From Verrucomicrobiales bacterium (GTDB taxonomy: Bacteria > Verrucomicrobiota > Verrucomicrobiia > Verrucomicrobiales > DEV007), in assembly GCA_028047635.1 (NCBI GenBank), contig JAOFXR010000004.1:32858-96857 (forward strand): a DNA stretch of 64,000 nt, written 5' to 3'. The notes beneath the pieces were generated by a model that worked only from the letters and a program-made list of their open reading frames with translations, did no database searches and was not told the DNA's origin. Below are positions 1 to 8,490 of the stretch, in pieces (the first letter of the stretch is position 1; each line of letters starts with the position of its first letter). Position numbers and translations under genes: made by a program.

Positions 1-1077
1 CTCACCTAAAAGAACGTTACGATCGATTGTGTCACCGCTTTTAAGCTCGGGCAGAAGATTGAGTCCTGGGAAATCATGCGGACCTTTGACGCCCGCTGCC
101 GCGAGGATCGTCGGAACGATATCAATCGAAGAGCAAAGTTCGGGGCGATCCGCTGCCTCAACTGTCTCCGGCCAGCGGAACATGATAGGCGTGCGCGTTC
201 CGCCTTCGTTAGGGCTGCGCTTGGAACGGGGCTCGTAACTTCCGGAGTCAGCCTGAATCCATCCATTGTCAGCCACATAAACAATCAGCGTATTCTCTCC
301 GACGCCGGCCTCATCGAGATGATTCACGAGCGCTCCGCAGGTTTCATCGAACCATTCACACATCGCGTAATATTTGGCGACCTCGCCAGTAAAGCCCTTC
401 GCGAGATACTTATCATTGAGTCGAGCCGGAGGATTGTGCGGGGTGTGCGGCAAGAAAGGCGCATACCAAAGGAAAAACGGCTTTTCATCAGTGACAGCAC
501 GATCCACAAAGTCGAAGACAGGCTCCATTCCCTCACGTCCAATCTTCAAACCGTCATCCCCATGACGGCCACCCGGCTTGGGGTAGCCACGCGTCATCCC
601 TTCGGTGAATCCACCACGTTCAAAAGAACCTTCCCACCATTTCCCGCTCTGGTGACTCACATAGCCTCCTTCCCCGAGCCACTTCGCAAGCGTCCCCGTT
701 TCATCGATATGCGAAATCAACTGCTCCGCGGCAGGAACGCCCGACTGTTTCACATGGGCGCTATTCGCAGGCGTCAAAGCCGGATCATTCCCGGTTGTTT
801 TATTTTGATGAGAATAAAGCCCCGTCGCAATGGTCATCAACGCCGGGCGGCAAAGCGCCGTCGGCACATAAGCGCGACGGAAAAGAGCGCTTTCAGAAGA
901 AAGCTTATCAAGATGGGGCGTCTCGATCGCTTCATGCCCCATGAAGCCGTAGTCAGTATAGCTCTGGTCGTCAGATAAAATAATGACGATGTTAGGGCGC
1001 TTATCAGCGGCTTCAACGATCGAGCCGAAGAACGAGACTGCAAGAATACCGGAAAGAATGAGGCGGGAGAAATCCAT
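1..1077 (-). CDS. Secreted sulfatase, 3' end cut by window edge
   Basis: An open frame runs from ATG at 1077 to the left edge (359 codons, no stop), so the C-terminus is missing. The N-terminus is a signal peptide ending near VEAADKRPN. The sulfatase core follows: LSDDQ metal-binding Asp pair near residue 36, a GKWWEG segment and the ADNGW motif. The active-site stretch reads ALCRPALMTIATG, with Cys near residue 76. Classical type I sulfatases have CxPxR here, converted to formylglycine; this one has Leu where Arg is expected. The likely role is hydrolysis of a sulfate ester on a glycan in the periplasm or outside. The next gene downstream of the window on this strand is unknown. Family is certain; substrate is not. 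Confidence 0.88.
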   Translation of the reverse strand, partial: MDFSRLILSGILAVSFFGSIVEAADKRPNIVIILSDDQSYTDYGFMGHEAIETPHLDKLSSESALFRRAYVPTALCRPALMTIATGLYSHQNKTTGNDPALTPANSAHVKQSGVPAAEQLISHIDETGTLAKWLGEGGYVSHQSGKWWEGSFERGGFTEGMTRGYPKPGGRHGDDGLKIGREGMEPVFDFVDRAVTDEKPFFLWYAPFLPHTPHNPPARLNDKYLAKGFTGEVAKYYAMCEWFDETCGALVNHLDEAGVGENTLIVYVADNGWIQADSGSYEPRSKRSPNEGGTRTPIMFRWPETVEAADRPELCSSIDIVPTILAAAGVKGPHDFPGLNLLPELKSGDTIDRNVLLGE

Positions 1078-1165
1078 GGAATAGAAGATCCCATCGAATC
1101 CTGTTTGTCGAAGAGGAATTAATATCCGATTCAACGCATTCGCGGAAAGAGCCGCTCCCCTTTCG

Positions 1166-3334
1166 TCACTCGCCCAGCTCACGCATCCAAACATTCCGCA
1201 AGGCGACCGGTCCGTGATTCCCCTGAATCATGATAGGCCCTTTTGCCGCTTCTTTACCCATCCCGCCGCGCGTCGGGCCAGTGCAGGTTTCATTCTCGTG
1301 AATCACGATCCCGTTCAGCTTCACTTCGAGAAAAGTCGCGTCGCTCGTTTTCTCTCCATCAGCATTGAACCTCGGCGCTTTGAATGTGATATCGAGGCTT
1401 TGCCATTCACCGGCGGGACGGCTTGCGTTTGAGATCGGAACGGAACCTTCATACCCTCGCTTCTTTTTGTCCTCTTCCGCTTCATTCCAGCGCTCGTAAA
1501 TCGCGCCGCAATCGTGAACTCCTATTTCGTCGTCACTCTTGCCGTAGCTATCCAGAATCTGAACCTCGTAGCGCCCCATCACATAGATCCCTGAATTCGA
1601 ACCTTCACTGACAAGAAACTCGACATGCAACTCCATGTCGCCGCATTCCTTTGTCGTCTTGAGAGCTAACCCTTTTTTCCCGGCAGGATCGAGAGCGGTG
1701 TTGTGAATCACGGCAGTGCCTTCGACAGGAGAAACAAAGAGATTCGCTCCGTCCTCCGGATCGAGTGCGACGGCGGAAGTTACGCCCCACCCTTCGGTCG
1801 ACTCCTCCAGGAAATGGGCGAGGCCCACGTTCGTTGTCACAATCGATTCCGCATCGGAGGGGCAGGCTCTCATGCCAGGCAGCCCCGGCATGCGGAACGC
1901 CTCGACATTGTCCACCCAACCGGCAGGACGCTGCTCCCGCCCGAGTCGGCCGGCATCGCCCAACGTATCACGCGCCTCATCGGCAATCCCCATCAAGCGC
2001 TCCACGACATCCGGATGCTCAGCGGCAAGGTTGTTTGATTCCTCCTTATCCACTTCAAGATCATAAAGCTCCTGCTTTGCGAAAACGTTTCTTGTTCCGG
2101 GAGGGTGCGCCATCAGGTTGACCGGAAGATGCAGCTTCCACTTCCCAGAACGCACTGCTCGCAGTTGCGAGGTTCGGTAGTAGAAGAAGGTATCATGCGG
2201 AGACTTCACGTCCCCGTCTCCAGATAGAAGCGGCCAAACATCGAGACCATCGATCTTCCGATTCTCCGGCGGACCACTCCCTGCCAGCTTCGCAAAGGTA
2301 GGAAGAAAATCCATGCTAGTGACCAATTCCTGCGTTTCGCGACCGGGTGCGATCTTGCCCGGCCAGCGTGCGATACAGGGCACCCGAAACCCGCCCTCGT
2401 ATGCCGAACCGCCCGTTGCCCTCAGTGGCAAATTCTGACCCACCGGCAATTCGCGACGCCCGTGAAAAGCACCATTATCGGACGTCCACACGACGAGCGT
2501 GTTTTCATCGATTCCCTCTTCCTTGAGGCACTTCATCAACGCCCCCATCGACCAGTCGAGCTCTTCAATACAGGCGCCGTAGATACCACTCTGAGAATTG
2601 TCCCGGAACGCTTGTGAAGCAAAGGCAGTCCTCGAACTTCCCGGAACCGCATGAGGAAGGTAGAGAAAAAACGGCTTCTCCTTATTCGCTTTAATATATT
2701 GAACCGCCTCTTCGGTATAGCGTTGCGTGAGCATGTTAGGATCAACCGGCGCATCAATCACCGTTTCATCTCGAACCAAAGGAACCGGAGGCCACATTTC
2801 CCCGAGACGGGGAGCCGTTGTCGCAATCATGTCTTCTGAATACGGAACGCCGAGCCAGCCATCAAACCCCTGCGCCGTCGGAAGAAAAGGAAGCTGATCC
2901 CCGAGATGCCATTTGCCAATGCAGTGCGTGGCGTAGCCTGAGTCGCGAAGAATTTCCGCCACCGTGACTTCATCAGGGGCGAGTCCTTTCTGAGCGACCG
3001 GCTGCAAAACAACACGACGGGTTCCGCTCATCTCCATACTCACACGAGCTGGATAACATCCCGTCATAAACGCAGCCCTCGAAGGAGTGCAAACACTCGA
3101 GCCCACATAGAAACCGGTTAGCTTCATCCCCTCAGCCGCCATTTGATCCAGCACCGGAGTCCGGTTCACGGTCGATCCGAAACATCCCACATCGCCGTAG
3201 CCCAGATTATCAGCGACCACGAGAATGATATTCGGCCGGGGCGGTTCCGATTCAGCCTGCACAAAGCCGAAAGCTGCGAGTACCGAGAGAAAAAGAGTGA
3301 GGCGGAGAATCATGACAGGCAGATTTAAATTCAT
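1166..3334 (-). CDS. Sulfatase fused to C-terminal DUF1080-like domain
   Basis: 722 residues. Signal peptide (a start at Met8, 3313, is equally good). Sulfatase domain about 33-470 with ADNLGYGD near 41, active-site CTPSR with Cys at 82, GKWHLGD and TSDNGA. The second metal Asp of the usual DD pair is Asn, a variant I believe is common in PVC sulfatases. From about residue 510 to the end is a second domain with features of DUF1080 (3-keto-disaccharide hydrolase / concanavalin-like fold): [16 protein letters not shown] and a final [18 protein letters not shown]. The extra domain may bind or process the sugar that the sulfatase uncovers. It lies 88 bp downstream of the start of the preceding sulfatase, on the same strand, so the two may be co-expressed. 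Confidence 0.9.
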   Translation of the reverse strand: MNLNLPVMILRLTLFLSVLAAFGFVQAESEPPRPNIILVVADNLGYGDVGCFGSTVNRTPVLDQMAAEGMKLTGFYVGSSVCTPSRAAFMTGCYPARVSMEMSGTRRVVLQPVAQKGLAPDEVTVAEILRDSGYATHCIGKWHLGDQLPFLPTAQGFDGWLGVPYSEDMIATTAPRLGEMWPPVPLVRDETVIDAPVDPNMLTQRYTEEAVQYIKANKEKPFFLYLPHAVPGSSRTAFASQAFRDNSQSGIYGACIEELDWSMGALMKCLKEEGIDENTLVVWTSDNGAFHGRRELPVGQNLPLRATGGSAYEGGFRVPCIARWPGKIAPGRETQELVTSMDFLPTFAKLAGSGPPENRKIDGLDVWPLLSGDGDVKSPHDTFFYYRTSQLRAVRSGKWKLHLPVNLMAHPPGTRNVFAKQELYDLEVDKEESNNLAAEHPDVVERLMGIADEARDTLGDAGRLGREQRPAGWVDNVEAFRMPGLPGMRACPSDAESIVTTNVGLAHFLEESTEGWGVTSAVALDPEDGANLFVSPVEGTAVIHNTALDPAGKKGLALKTTKECGDMELHVEFLVSEGSNSGIYVMGRYEVQILDSYGKSDDEIGVHDCGAIYERWNEAEEDKKKRGYEGSVPISNASRPAGEWQSLDITFKAPRFNADGEKTSDATFLEVKLNGIVIHENETCTGPTRGGMGKEAAKGPIMIQGNHGPVALRNVWMRELGE

Positions 3335-3445
3335 CTGTCTTCACAAAGCAACCATTCAGCCCACGCAGATGCTGAGCGGTTAATCGGTCTTAAAAAGAGA
3401 TCTCCTGAAACAAGGGGCCTGGGAACGTCGCGAAAACAGAAACGG

Positions 3446-4744
3446 CTACAAGCCGTCGCCTGCATCCGGCTTGTTATGGTCTTTCTTCTCCGGGATTACG
3501 ACTCTGCTTGAAACCATTGCTTCGCGATCATCTGTGACCGTAAAGAACCAAGCGGTGGCATTCTCCGGGGGACGTTCTGCAGTGACCGAATGCTTATCAA
3601 TGGTTGCCGGATTTTTGATCCAGGTGCGACTGGCATACCACTCCCTGCCACCTCTACTCTTATCGTATGATGTGATTCCTATGTGAGAATCAGTTGTGTA
3701 GTAGAACTCTGCAGAGACCAGCGCACTCCTTGTCTCAACTCTTGCGCTCACATTCTTTACTCCAATCTCAAGAGCAGTGATTCTGGCAAGAGGCGTTCCA
3801 CCGTTGAGGTGCTGATTGAGAAAGATCTCAATTGCTTTGGGACGGTCAAATATATGGCCGTGTTTCAAATCGGGTGTGAATCGAATGTTTTTGTTCTCCA
3901 CTTTGACCAATGAATAGGTCTTTGCATAACTATCCGTGCGGAAGCAATAATCTTTGCCTCCGTTAACAAAGAACATTGGCATGGTTGCCGAGCCCACGTA
4001 TTGGGAAGGATCCCAGAGTTGTGCCCATTTTGCTCTGCTCTCAGGAGGCATCTTTGCAAAATCATCAAGCCAGGCACTGTTCTCATCGAGGAAGCCACAA
4101 CCGTAAACGGGAACGGCGGCTTTGAAGCGGTTGTCTAATCCCGCCACGATGCAGGTCAGATAGCCACCCCAGCTGATCCCGGTAATGGCGGTCCGATCCG
4201 AATCGACTTCAGGGAATGAGCGGATCAAAGAGTGCGCGCGGATCACCGAAGCCACTGCGTGATACGGCCACTGATCGGTGACAGGTTCATCAGTGTGCCC
4301 ATAAATGACATCCATGCCCAGCCCGGGCCCCTTCTCCGAGGTCTTTCCGCCCCGGCCGTGGTCCATCGCAATCGCGGCAAACCCTCGTGAAGCCCAAAGC
4401 TTCAGCCATTCCTGGTAAACTCTACCGCCGCCGCCGTGGACGAGCACGATGGCGGGAAGATTCTTGTCTTTGGTTGGATCCCCCGCGAGTGTGCCGGGAG
4501 TGGCATAGCGTGCATGCACACGGGTTTCTTTGCCCTGGAAGGGCTCACCCTTGTAGGACAATACTCGAACTTCCCTTCCATGGTACCACTCAAACTCCGG
4601 AGGCTTGCTCAACTCTTCGAGATTCCATGGTGTTGTTTCGGGTAACGAATCCGCCCGGTGGATGGGTGTGCTCTCGGCGGCGATCGTGCCGTGCACGCTT
4701 ACTGCATAGATCGCAGTCAAGACCAGTCTGAAGCTACAACCCAT
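3446..4744 (-). CDS. Secreted alpha/beta hydrolase (acetylxylan-esterase-like)
   Basis: 432 residues from ATG 4744, chosen over an in-frame ATG at 4783 because AGAGGA precedes it and the protein then begins directly with a signal peptide (MGCSFRLVLTAIYAVS). Alpha/beta hydrolase fold: oxyanion-type HGGGG near 103, nucleophile Ser near 191 in GISWGG, probable Asp in GGKDYCF and His in LKHGH. A C-terminal beta-rich segment of about 110 residues follows the hydrolase domain, as in secreted PVC esterases annotated as acetylxylan esterase. It probably removes acyl groups from polysaccharide. Neighbours are sulfatases upstream in transcript order of the same strand, consistent with glycan breakdown. 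Exact substrate unknown. Confidence 0.8.
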   Translation of the reverse strand: MGCSFRLVLTAIYAVSVHGTIAAESTPIHRADSLPETTPWNLEELSKPPEFEWYHGREVRVLSYKGEPFQGKETRVHARYATPGTLAGDPTKDKNLPAIVLVHGGGGRVYQEWLKLWASRGFAAIAMDHGRGGKTSEKGPGLGMDVIYGHTDEPVTDQWPYHAVASVIRAHSLIRSFPEVDSDRTAITGISWGGYLTCIVAGLDNRFKAAVPVYGCGFLDENSAWLDDFAKMPPESRAKWAQLWDPSQYVGSATMPMFFVNGGKDYCFRTDSYAKTYSLVKVENKNIRFTPDLKHGHIFDRPKAIEIFLNQHLNGGTPLARITALEIGVKNVSARVETRSALVSAEFYYTTDSHIGITSYDKSRGGREWYASRTWIKNPATIDKHSVTAERPPENATAWFFTVTDDREAMVSSRVVIPEKKDHNKPDAGDGL

Positions 4745-4842
4745 TGTCCTCTTTTTGATTATCTTAGTATCCCTCTTATCCATAAGGTTCGCAGTTGGGG
4801 AGGAACAGACAATTTACTAACTGAAAGGTGGCGCACTCCCTT

Positions 4843-5631
4843 TCAGCAAGAGGAGTTCTCGCTGTCCAACTCATCGATCGCCAACAACGTTCCCGCGACC
4901 GCTCCAAAGGTAGGCGCAAACATCCACCCCACGAAGGGGATCAACATCAAAAGCACGTATCCAGCGCCCAATCCTGTTGAAATACCTTCCCGCTTCTTCA
5001 TCCAGGCCATGCTCTCCGACACGGAAAACTGGCGATGCTCCAGAGGGAAATCCATGAGCCCATATCCAAGGAATCGGGCCTGGGTAAAGAATAACCCTGC
5101 TGAAGAGACAAGCGATCCAACCACTGGAATAAAATTACAAAGTAGAAATACGAGATTCAGGGAGAGTTCCTTAAACACGTTTCCAAAGTTAATCTGAATA
5201 CTGCGAGCCATTGCCGCCGTAAAGGCAAGCGGCGACGTCTCAGAGTCAGAGGTTACCGCTCGATGAGTCACTTCAGCCACTTTTCCGAGTAAGGGCGAAA
5301 GCACCACGATAACGATGTGCTTGTGAGCAAACACAAACGCCGCAGCGAGAATAAGAAAAGTGAGGATGCGGATCGTCACATCGAGAGTCGTATCAAGCCA
5401 TTCCCACGGAAGCGTAATCAGACCATCGAGCCACTCCGTGAGTTTTCCGGAGATTAGGTAAAACGAAAAAGCCATTCCCACACTCAGAATCAGGCTGATC
5501 AATGCCGGGAGAAGCTGCACCGGCCAAAGGCCATTTCGAAACATCACCGGCACTACCTTGAAGTAGGCTTTCAGGCCAATGACAACTCCCGCTATAAAAC
5601 TCCTTCGATTTTCGCTTGGTTGTTCTTCCAT
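4843..5631 (-). CDS. EI24/CysZ-like membrane protein
   Basis: 262 residues, several hydrophobic segments (about 33-60, 85-110, 160-185, 225-250). The arrangement, with a long loop after the second helix pair and a FLLCNFIPVVGSLVSSAGLFFTQARFLGYGLMD-type core (only key residues shown by PVVG and YGLMD), matches the EI24 family, which includes the sulfate permease accessory CysZ. Sulfate handling would suit a sulfatase-rich neighbourhood, but that is inference from context. The start at 5631 is the only sensible ATG. No partner gene for sulfate uptake is visible. Confidence 0.7.
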   Translation of the reverse strand: MEEQPSENRRSFIAGVVIGLKAYFKVVPVMFRNGLWPVQLLPALISLILSVGMAFSFYLISGKLTEWLDGLITLPWEWLDTTLDVTIRILTFLILAAAFVFAHKHIVIVVLSPLLGKVAEVTHRAVTSDSETSPLAFTAAMARSIQINFGNVFKELSLNLVFLLCNFIPVVGSLVSSAGLFFTQARFLGYGLMDFPLEHRQFSVSESMAWMKKREGISTGLGAGYVLLMLIPFVGWMFAPTFGAVAGTLLAIDELDSENSSC

Positions 5632-5713
5632 TTTTCAGTCTGTATCTCTCTCGCGATTTTCCGATGCTTATTAAGAGCCGATCTCTTTTTCCGACTGATA
5701 GGAACTTGCTTAT

Positions 5714-6070
5714 TTAAGGCGAAAAAGCAAACCCATGTCGAACCGAAGAATTCGCGGGGCCTGTCCGTCTCGAAATTCCACCGCCTTCGAAAACCTCACA
5801 GACAGGAACCTTATCAAACTGGAAGGTTTGGCGTATGACTGCACATCTTCCGTCCGTGTCGAACGTGAGTGTAAAAACGACTGGTGTATCACAGTCGTGC
5901 TGGTGGAAGTCGTTTGGGTCAGCGAGCTTCTTGTTAGCGTAAAAGGCATTGAGGACGCTGGTCTTTCCAACGTCATTCTCGCCAATGAGAACGCCCATTT
6001 TTCCGACTGCGAATTCAACACTCTTCAAGGCCCAAAAGTGCTTGATTCGGATATTTGTGATATGGGGCAT
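5714..6070 (-). pseudogene. N-terminal fragment of an AAA/OLD-type ATPase
   Basis: 118 residues. The first 90 are a clear ABC/OLD-type ATPase N-terminus: ITNIRIKHFWALKSVEF, then Walker A in GENDVGKTSVLNAFY near residue 31. Full-length OLD, RecF-like or SMC-like relatives are 350-700 residues with a Q-loop, signature motif and Walker B; none are present here and the last 25 residues look like unrelated sequence read by chance. It is therefore most likely a remnant left by a deletion. OLD-type ATPases are often DNA-repair or phage-defence components, but a function for this fragment is not supported. Confidence 0.6.
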
Positions 6071-6103
6071 TTTTTTAACTTAACGTTCAAGGCCTGCCAC
6101 CCA

Positions 6104-6574
6104 CTACTGGGGGCTCCCTTCCGGTTTTGTGTTTGAATTGTTCTCCGGCATCGACTCCGGAGCGGTAGCGGGTTGCTCAGCGCCGTCTTGTTCGCTGTTG
6201 GTTTCAGTTCTGTCGCTCGCCCTGCGGAAAGTGATCTGAACTCCCTGCTTCTCCGTTGAAGTGGCAGCAGTTTGTGAAAATAGCGCGTCGTCAATGAAGA
6301 TTGTTACCTCTGAATTTCCGTTCCACGTGGCAGTGACAGAACCGCGTCCATCCAGTTTGAGGAGATTCCCAGGAATCTTGCGCAGATCCTCTTCGTTCTC
6401 TCTGAGCGAAATGTGCTTCCACCACGAAGTTGGATCATTGGCTCCTTGCAATTCTTCGACCACAGCGATGGTCTTCGTTCCGTCGGGTGACGGGGTCGAG
6501 GCCGAGTTGGTTATACTCGAATCACAAGCAACCAGCAAAAGGCATGCTCCGAGGGTAGTTATTTGGCGCATCAT
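6104..6574 (-). CDS. Small lipoprotein of unknown function
   Basis: 156 residues. N-terminus MMRQITTLGACLLLVACDSS is a lipoprotein signal with Cys near residue 17 as the lipidated residue. The mature part contains SPDGTKTIAVVEE, reminiscent of lipoproteins with a SPDG..AVV repeat that monitor or bind small ligands, and a central beta-rich segment with GNSEVTIFIDD. The C-terminal 40 residues are low complexity, rich in Glu, Pro, Asn and Thr. I do not recognise the family. It is 33 bp upstream, in transcript order, of the truncated ATPase. Confidence 0.65.
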   Translation of the reverse strand: MMRQITTLGACLLLVACDSSITNSASTPSPDGTKTIAVVEELQGANDPTSWWKHISLRENEEDLRKIPGNLLKLDGRGSVTATWNGNSEVTIFIDDALFSQTAATSTEKQGVQITFRRASDRTETNSEQDGAEQPATAPESMPENNSNTKPEGSPQ

Positions 6575-6605
6575 TTTCTTCAGCGAACAGTATAATCTAC
6601 CGCCG

Positions 6606-6658
6606 TCGCTATTGCCCTCGGGCCGGCGACAGTCGCCTGCCTGAGGGCAATAGCGACA
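6606..6658. repeat. Long near-perfect hairpin in a 308-bp intergenic region
   Basis: Perfect 15-bp inverted arms, 6606-6620 (GTCGCTATTGCCCTC) and 6644-6658, enclose a nested dyad GGCGAC-A-GTCGCC at 6626-6638. With one G-T pair and one mismatch the whole 53 nt folds as one stem with a tiny loop. It lies between divergent genes (6574 minus, 6883 plus), so it is not a simple terminator between convergent genes. REP-like palindrome or transposed element is the best guess. The rest of 6575-6882 holds nothing recognisable beyond the promoter region of the downstream sulfatase. Confidence 0.7.
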
Positions 6659-6882
6659 TTACGAGGTATAGAGCTTTGCAGCGGGTATTCGCTTGCGATG
6701 CTAACGTAACCCGAAAATTCGTGAAAGAATTTTCTCGTGGTTTTTCAAGAATGTAATTTCAGAGCGATTAAACTCGGTCTTTCCAAAATTACTGCGAACC
6801 ACCCCAAAACGCATCCTCACCAAAAGTGCGTTTCTTGTTCGCCTTCTCAGCGATATTGCCATTTACTGTCCTTTCCTAAAAT

Positions 6883-8454
6883 ATGAGAACTTCGATCCTC
6901 TTCCTATTCGCCATCGTTTTTGCCCTGTCGGCCACGAATACCCACGCAGCCCCGGACCCACGCGGCTCAAAGCCGAACATTATTTTCGTCCTCGCCGACG
7001 ACATGGGATGGGCTCAGCCGGGATTCAACGGAGGTAAGGCATCGCTCACGCCGAATATGGACGCGCTGGCTGCCGAGGGAATGCGACTGAACGATTATTA
7101 CACGCACAGCGTTTGTGCTCCGACCCGCGCGGCCTTCCTGACAGGGCGCTACGCGTTCCGCACCTGGAGCGACTGGCGCTCGGAAGACTTTGGAAAACCG
7201 AGCTACCTCGCGAAACTGGGACTTGAACTCGCTCACACGGAATCGGGTGAAGAAACCCGCATGATTCATGCGCTCGACACAGAAGAACGCACCGTGGCTG
7301 AGGCACTACAGGACGCGGGCTATTTCACCTCGCTCATTGGAAAATGGCACCTTGGTGAGTGGCTCCCTGAGCATCTTCCGATGGGGCAAGGATTCGAACA
7401 TCAATACGGGCATTACGCCTGGGGCATCGATTACTTTAACAAGACGATCGTCCACAACGCACCGGCGCGATTCGCCGTTTACGACTGGCACCGCAATCAA
7501 AAGCCTCTTCAAGAAGAAGGTTATGCGACCGATCTCATTGCGGCCGAAACTGAGCGCATCATCAAGAAGCAAAAAGACGACGAGCGCCCCTTCTTCATCT
7601 ATGTCGCATTCAATGCGGTTCACGGACCACTGAATCCTCCTCCCGGATTTGATGGCGACAAAGATGACCCGCTCGCGATTCGCGATGCGATGCTGAAGAG
7701 CCTCGACGATGCCGTCGGGCGCATTAAAAACGCGGTTGATGATAATGGGTTCAAAAAAGACACTCTCTTCGTTTTTTCCAACGACAACGGACCGGTCCTC
7801 GAAGAGATGAGCGCCCCGTATCGTGGCACGAAAAACACCACTTACGAAGGTGGCGTTCGCCAGCCCGCAATCGTTCGCTGGCCCGGACACACCGAACCGG
7901 GAACGACGAAAGATGGACTCATGTTCATCACCGACTTCTTCCCCACCTTCATCTCTCTCGCCGGAGGCAGCCACGAACAGGAGCGAGCCATCGATGGAAT
8001 CGACATGACGGAAATGCTTTTCGAAGGCGCTGAGAGCCCGCGCAATGAGATCATCTACGACGTCTCCGGCAGTGCGAGACTCCCTACAATTCGCAGCGGT
8101 GATTTCAAACTCATGGGAGACTTGCTTTACAATGTCGTCAAAGATCCAGGGGAACAGACCGACGTCGCGGCAGATCATCCAGAGCTGGTGAAGGAACTCG
8201 CGGCGAAGCTGAAAGCAGCCGGAGACGAACGCCCCCCCCTTGGCGACAAGCCGATGGTGATGGACCCGCCACTTCCCTATGTCTACGGACTCGAGGAACA
8301 AGAGAACACTCCTGACTGGTTAGTAAAAGCCGTTAAAGCGGTTCGAAAGACTCAGCCTACCGAATGGGCACCCGGTGAAACGCCCTGGCCGAAAGCCCCT
8401 CAGGGAGCGAACGCCAGCAAGATGGACGGACTCAAGGACGAAGCCGCGAAGTAA
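6883..8454 (+). CDS. Secreted sulfatase
   Basis: 523 residues with a signal peptide cleaved near THAAPD. Metal-binding ADDMGW near 38-43; active-site Cys78 in CAPTRAAFLTGRY, a proper CxPxR formylglycine motif; GKWHLGEW; FSNDNGPV and the GIDMTEML region. About 70 C-terminal residues beyond the core are Pro/Ala rich. It should hydrolyse a sulfate ester on an extracytoplasmic carbohydrate after cysteine conversion by a formylglycine-generating enzyme, which is not in this window. The next gene starts 37 bp downstream on the same strand, so the two are likely one operon. Confidence 0.92.
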   Translation: MRTSILFLFAIVFALSATNTHAAPDPRGSKPNIIFVLADDMGWAQPGFNGGKASLTPNMDALAAEGMRLNDYYTHSVCAPTRAAFLTGRYAFRTWSDWRSEDFGKPSYLAKLGLELAHTESGEETRMIHALDTEERTVAEALQDAGYFTSLIGKWHLGEWLPEHLPMGQGFEHQYGHYAWGIDYFNKTIVHNAPARFAVYDWHRNQKPLQEEGYATDLIAAETERIIKKQKDDERPFFIYVAFNAVHGPLNPPPGFDGDKDDPLAIRDAMLKSLDDAVGRIKNAVDDNGFKKDTLFVFSNDNGPVLEEMSAPYRGTKNTTYEGGVRQPAIVRWPGHTEPGTTKDGLMFITDFFPTFISLAGGSHEQERAIDGIDMTEMLFEGAESPRNEIIYDVSGSARLPTIRSGDFKLMGDLLYNVVKDPGEQTDVAADHPELVKELAAKLKAAGDERPPLGDKPMVMDPPLPYVYGLEEQENTPDWLVKAVKAVRKTQPTEWAPGETPWPKAPQGANASKMDGLKDEAAK

Positions 8455-8490
8455 TCTCAAGCAGCGGATTCCCCACCTTCCCCTTTCGTT

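Noticed and set aside
76..978. Long plus-strand open frame of 300 codons
   Set aside because: It is antisense to the clear sulfatase frame on the minus strand and is Arg/Pro-rich with no motif.
3446..3480. CGGCTACAAGCCG as a third copy of the 61-kb repeat
   Set aside because: Only about 9 bases match the repeat end; the rest differs and it overlaps a coding end.
7306..8301. 331-codon minus-strand open frame
   Set aside because: Mirror of the plus-strand sulfatase at 6883-8454; no signal, no domain.
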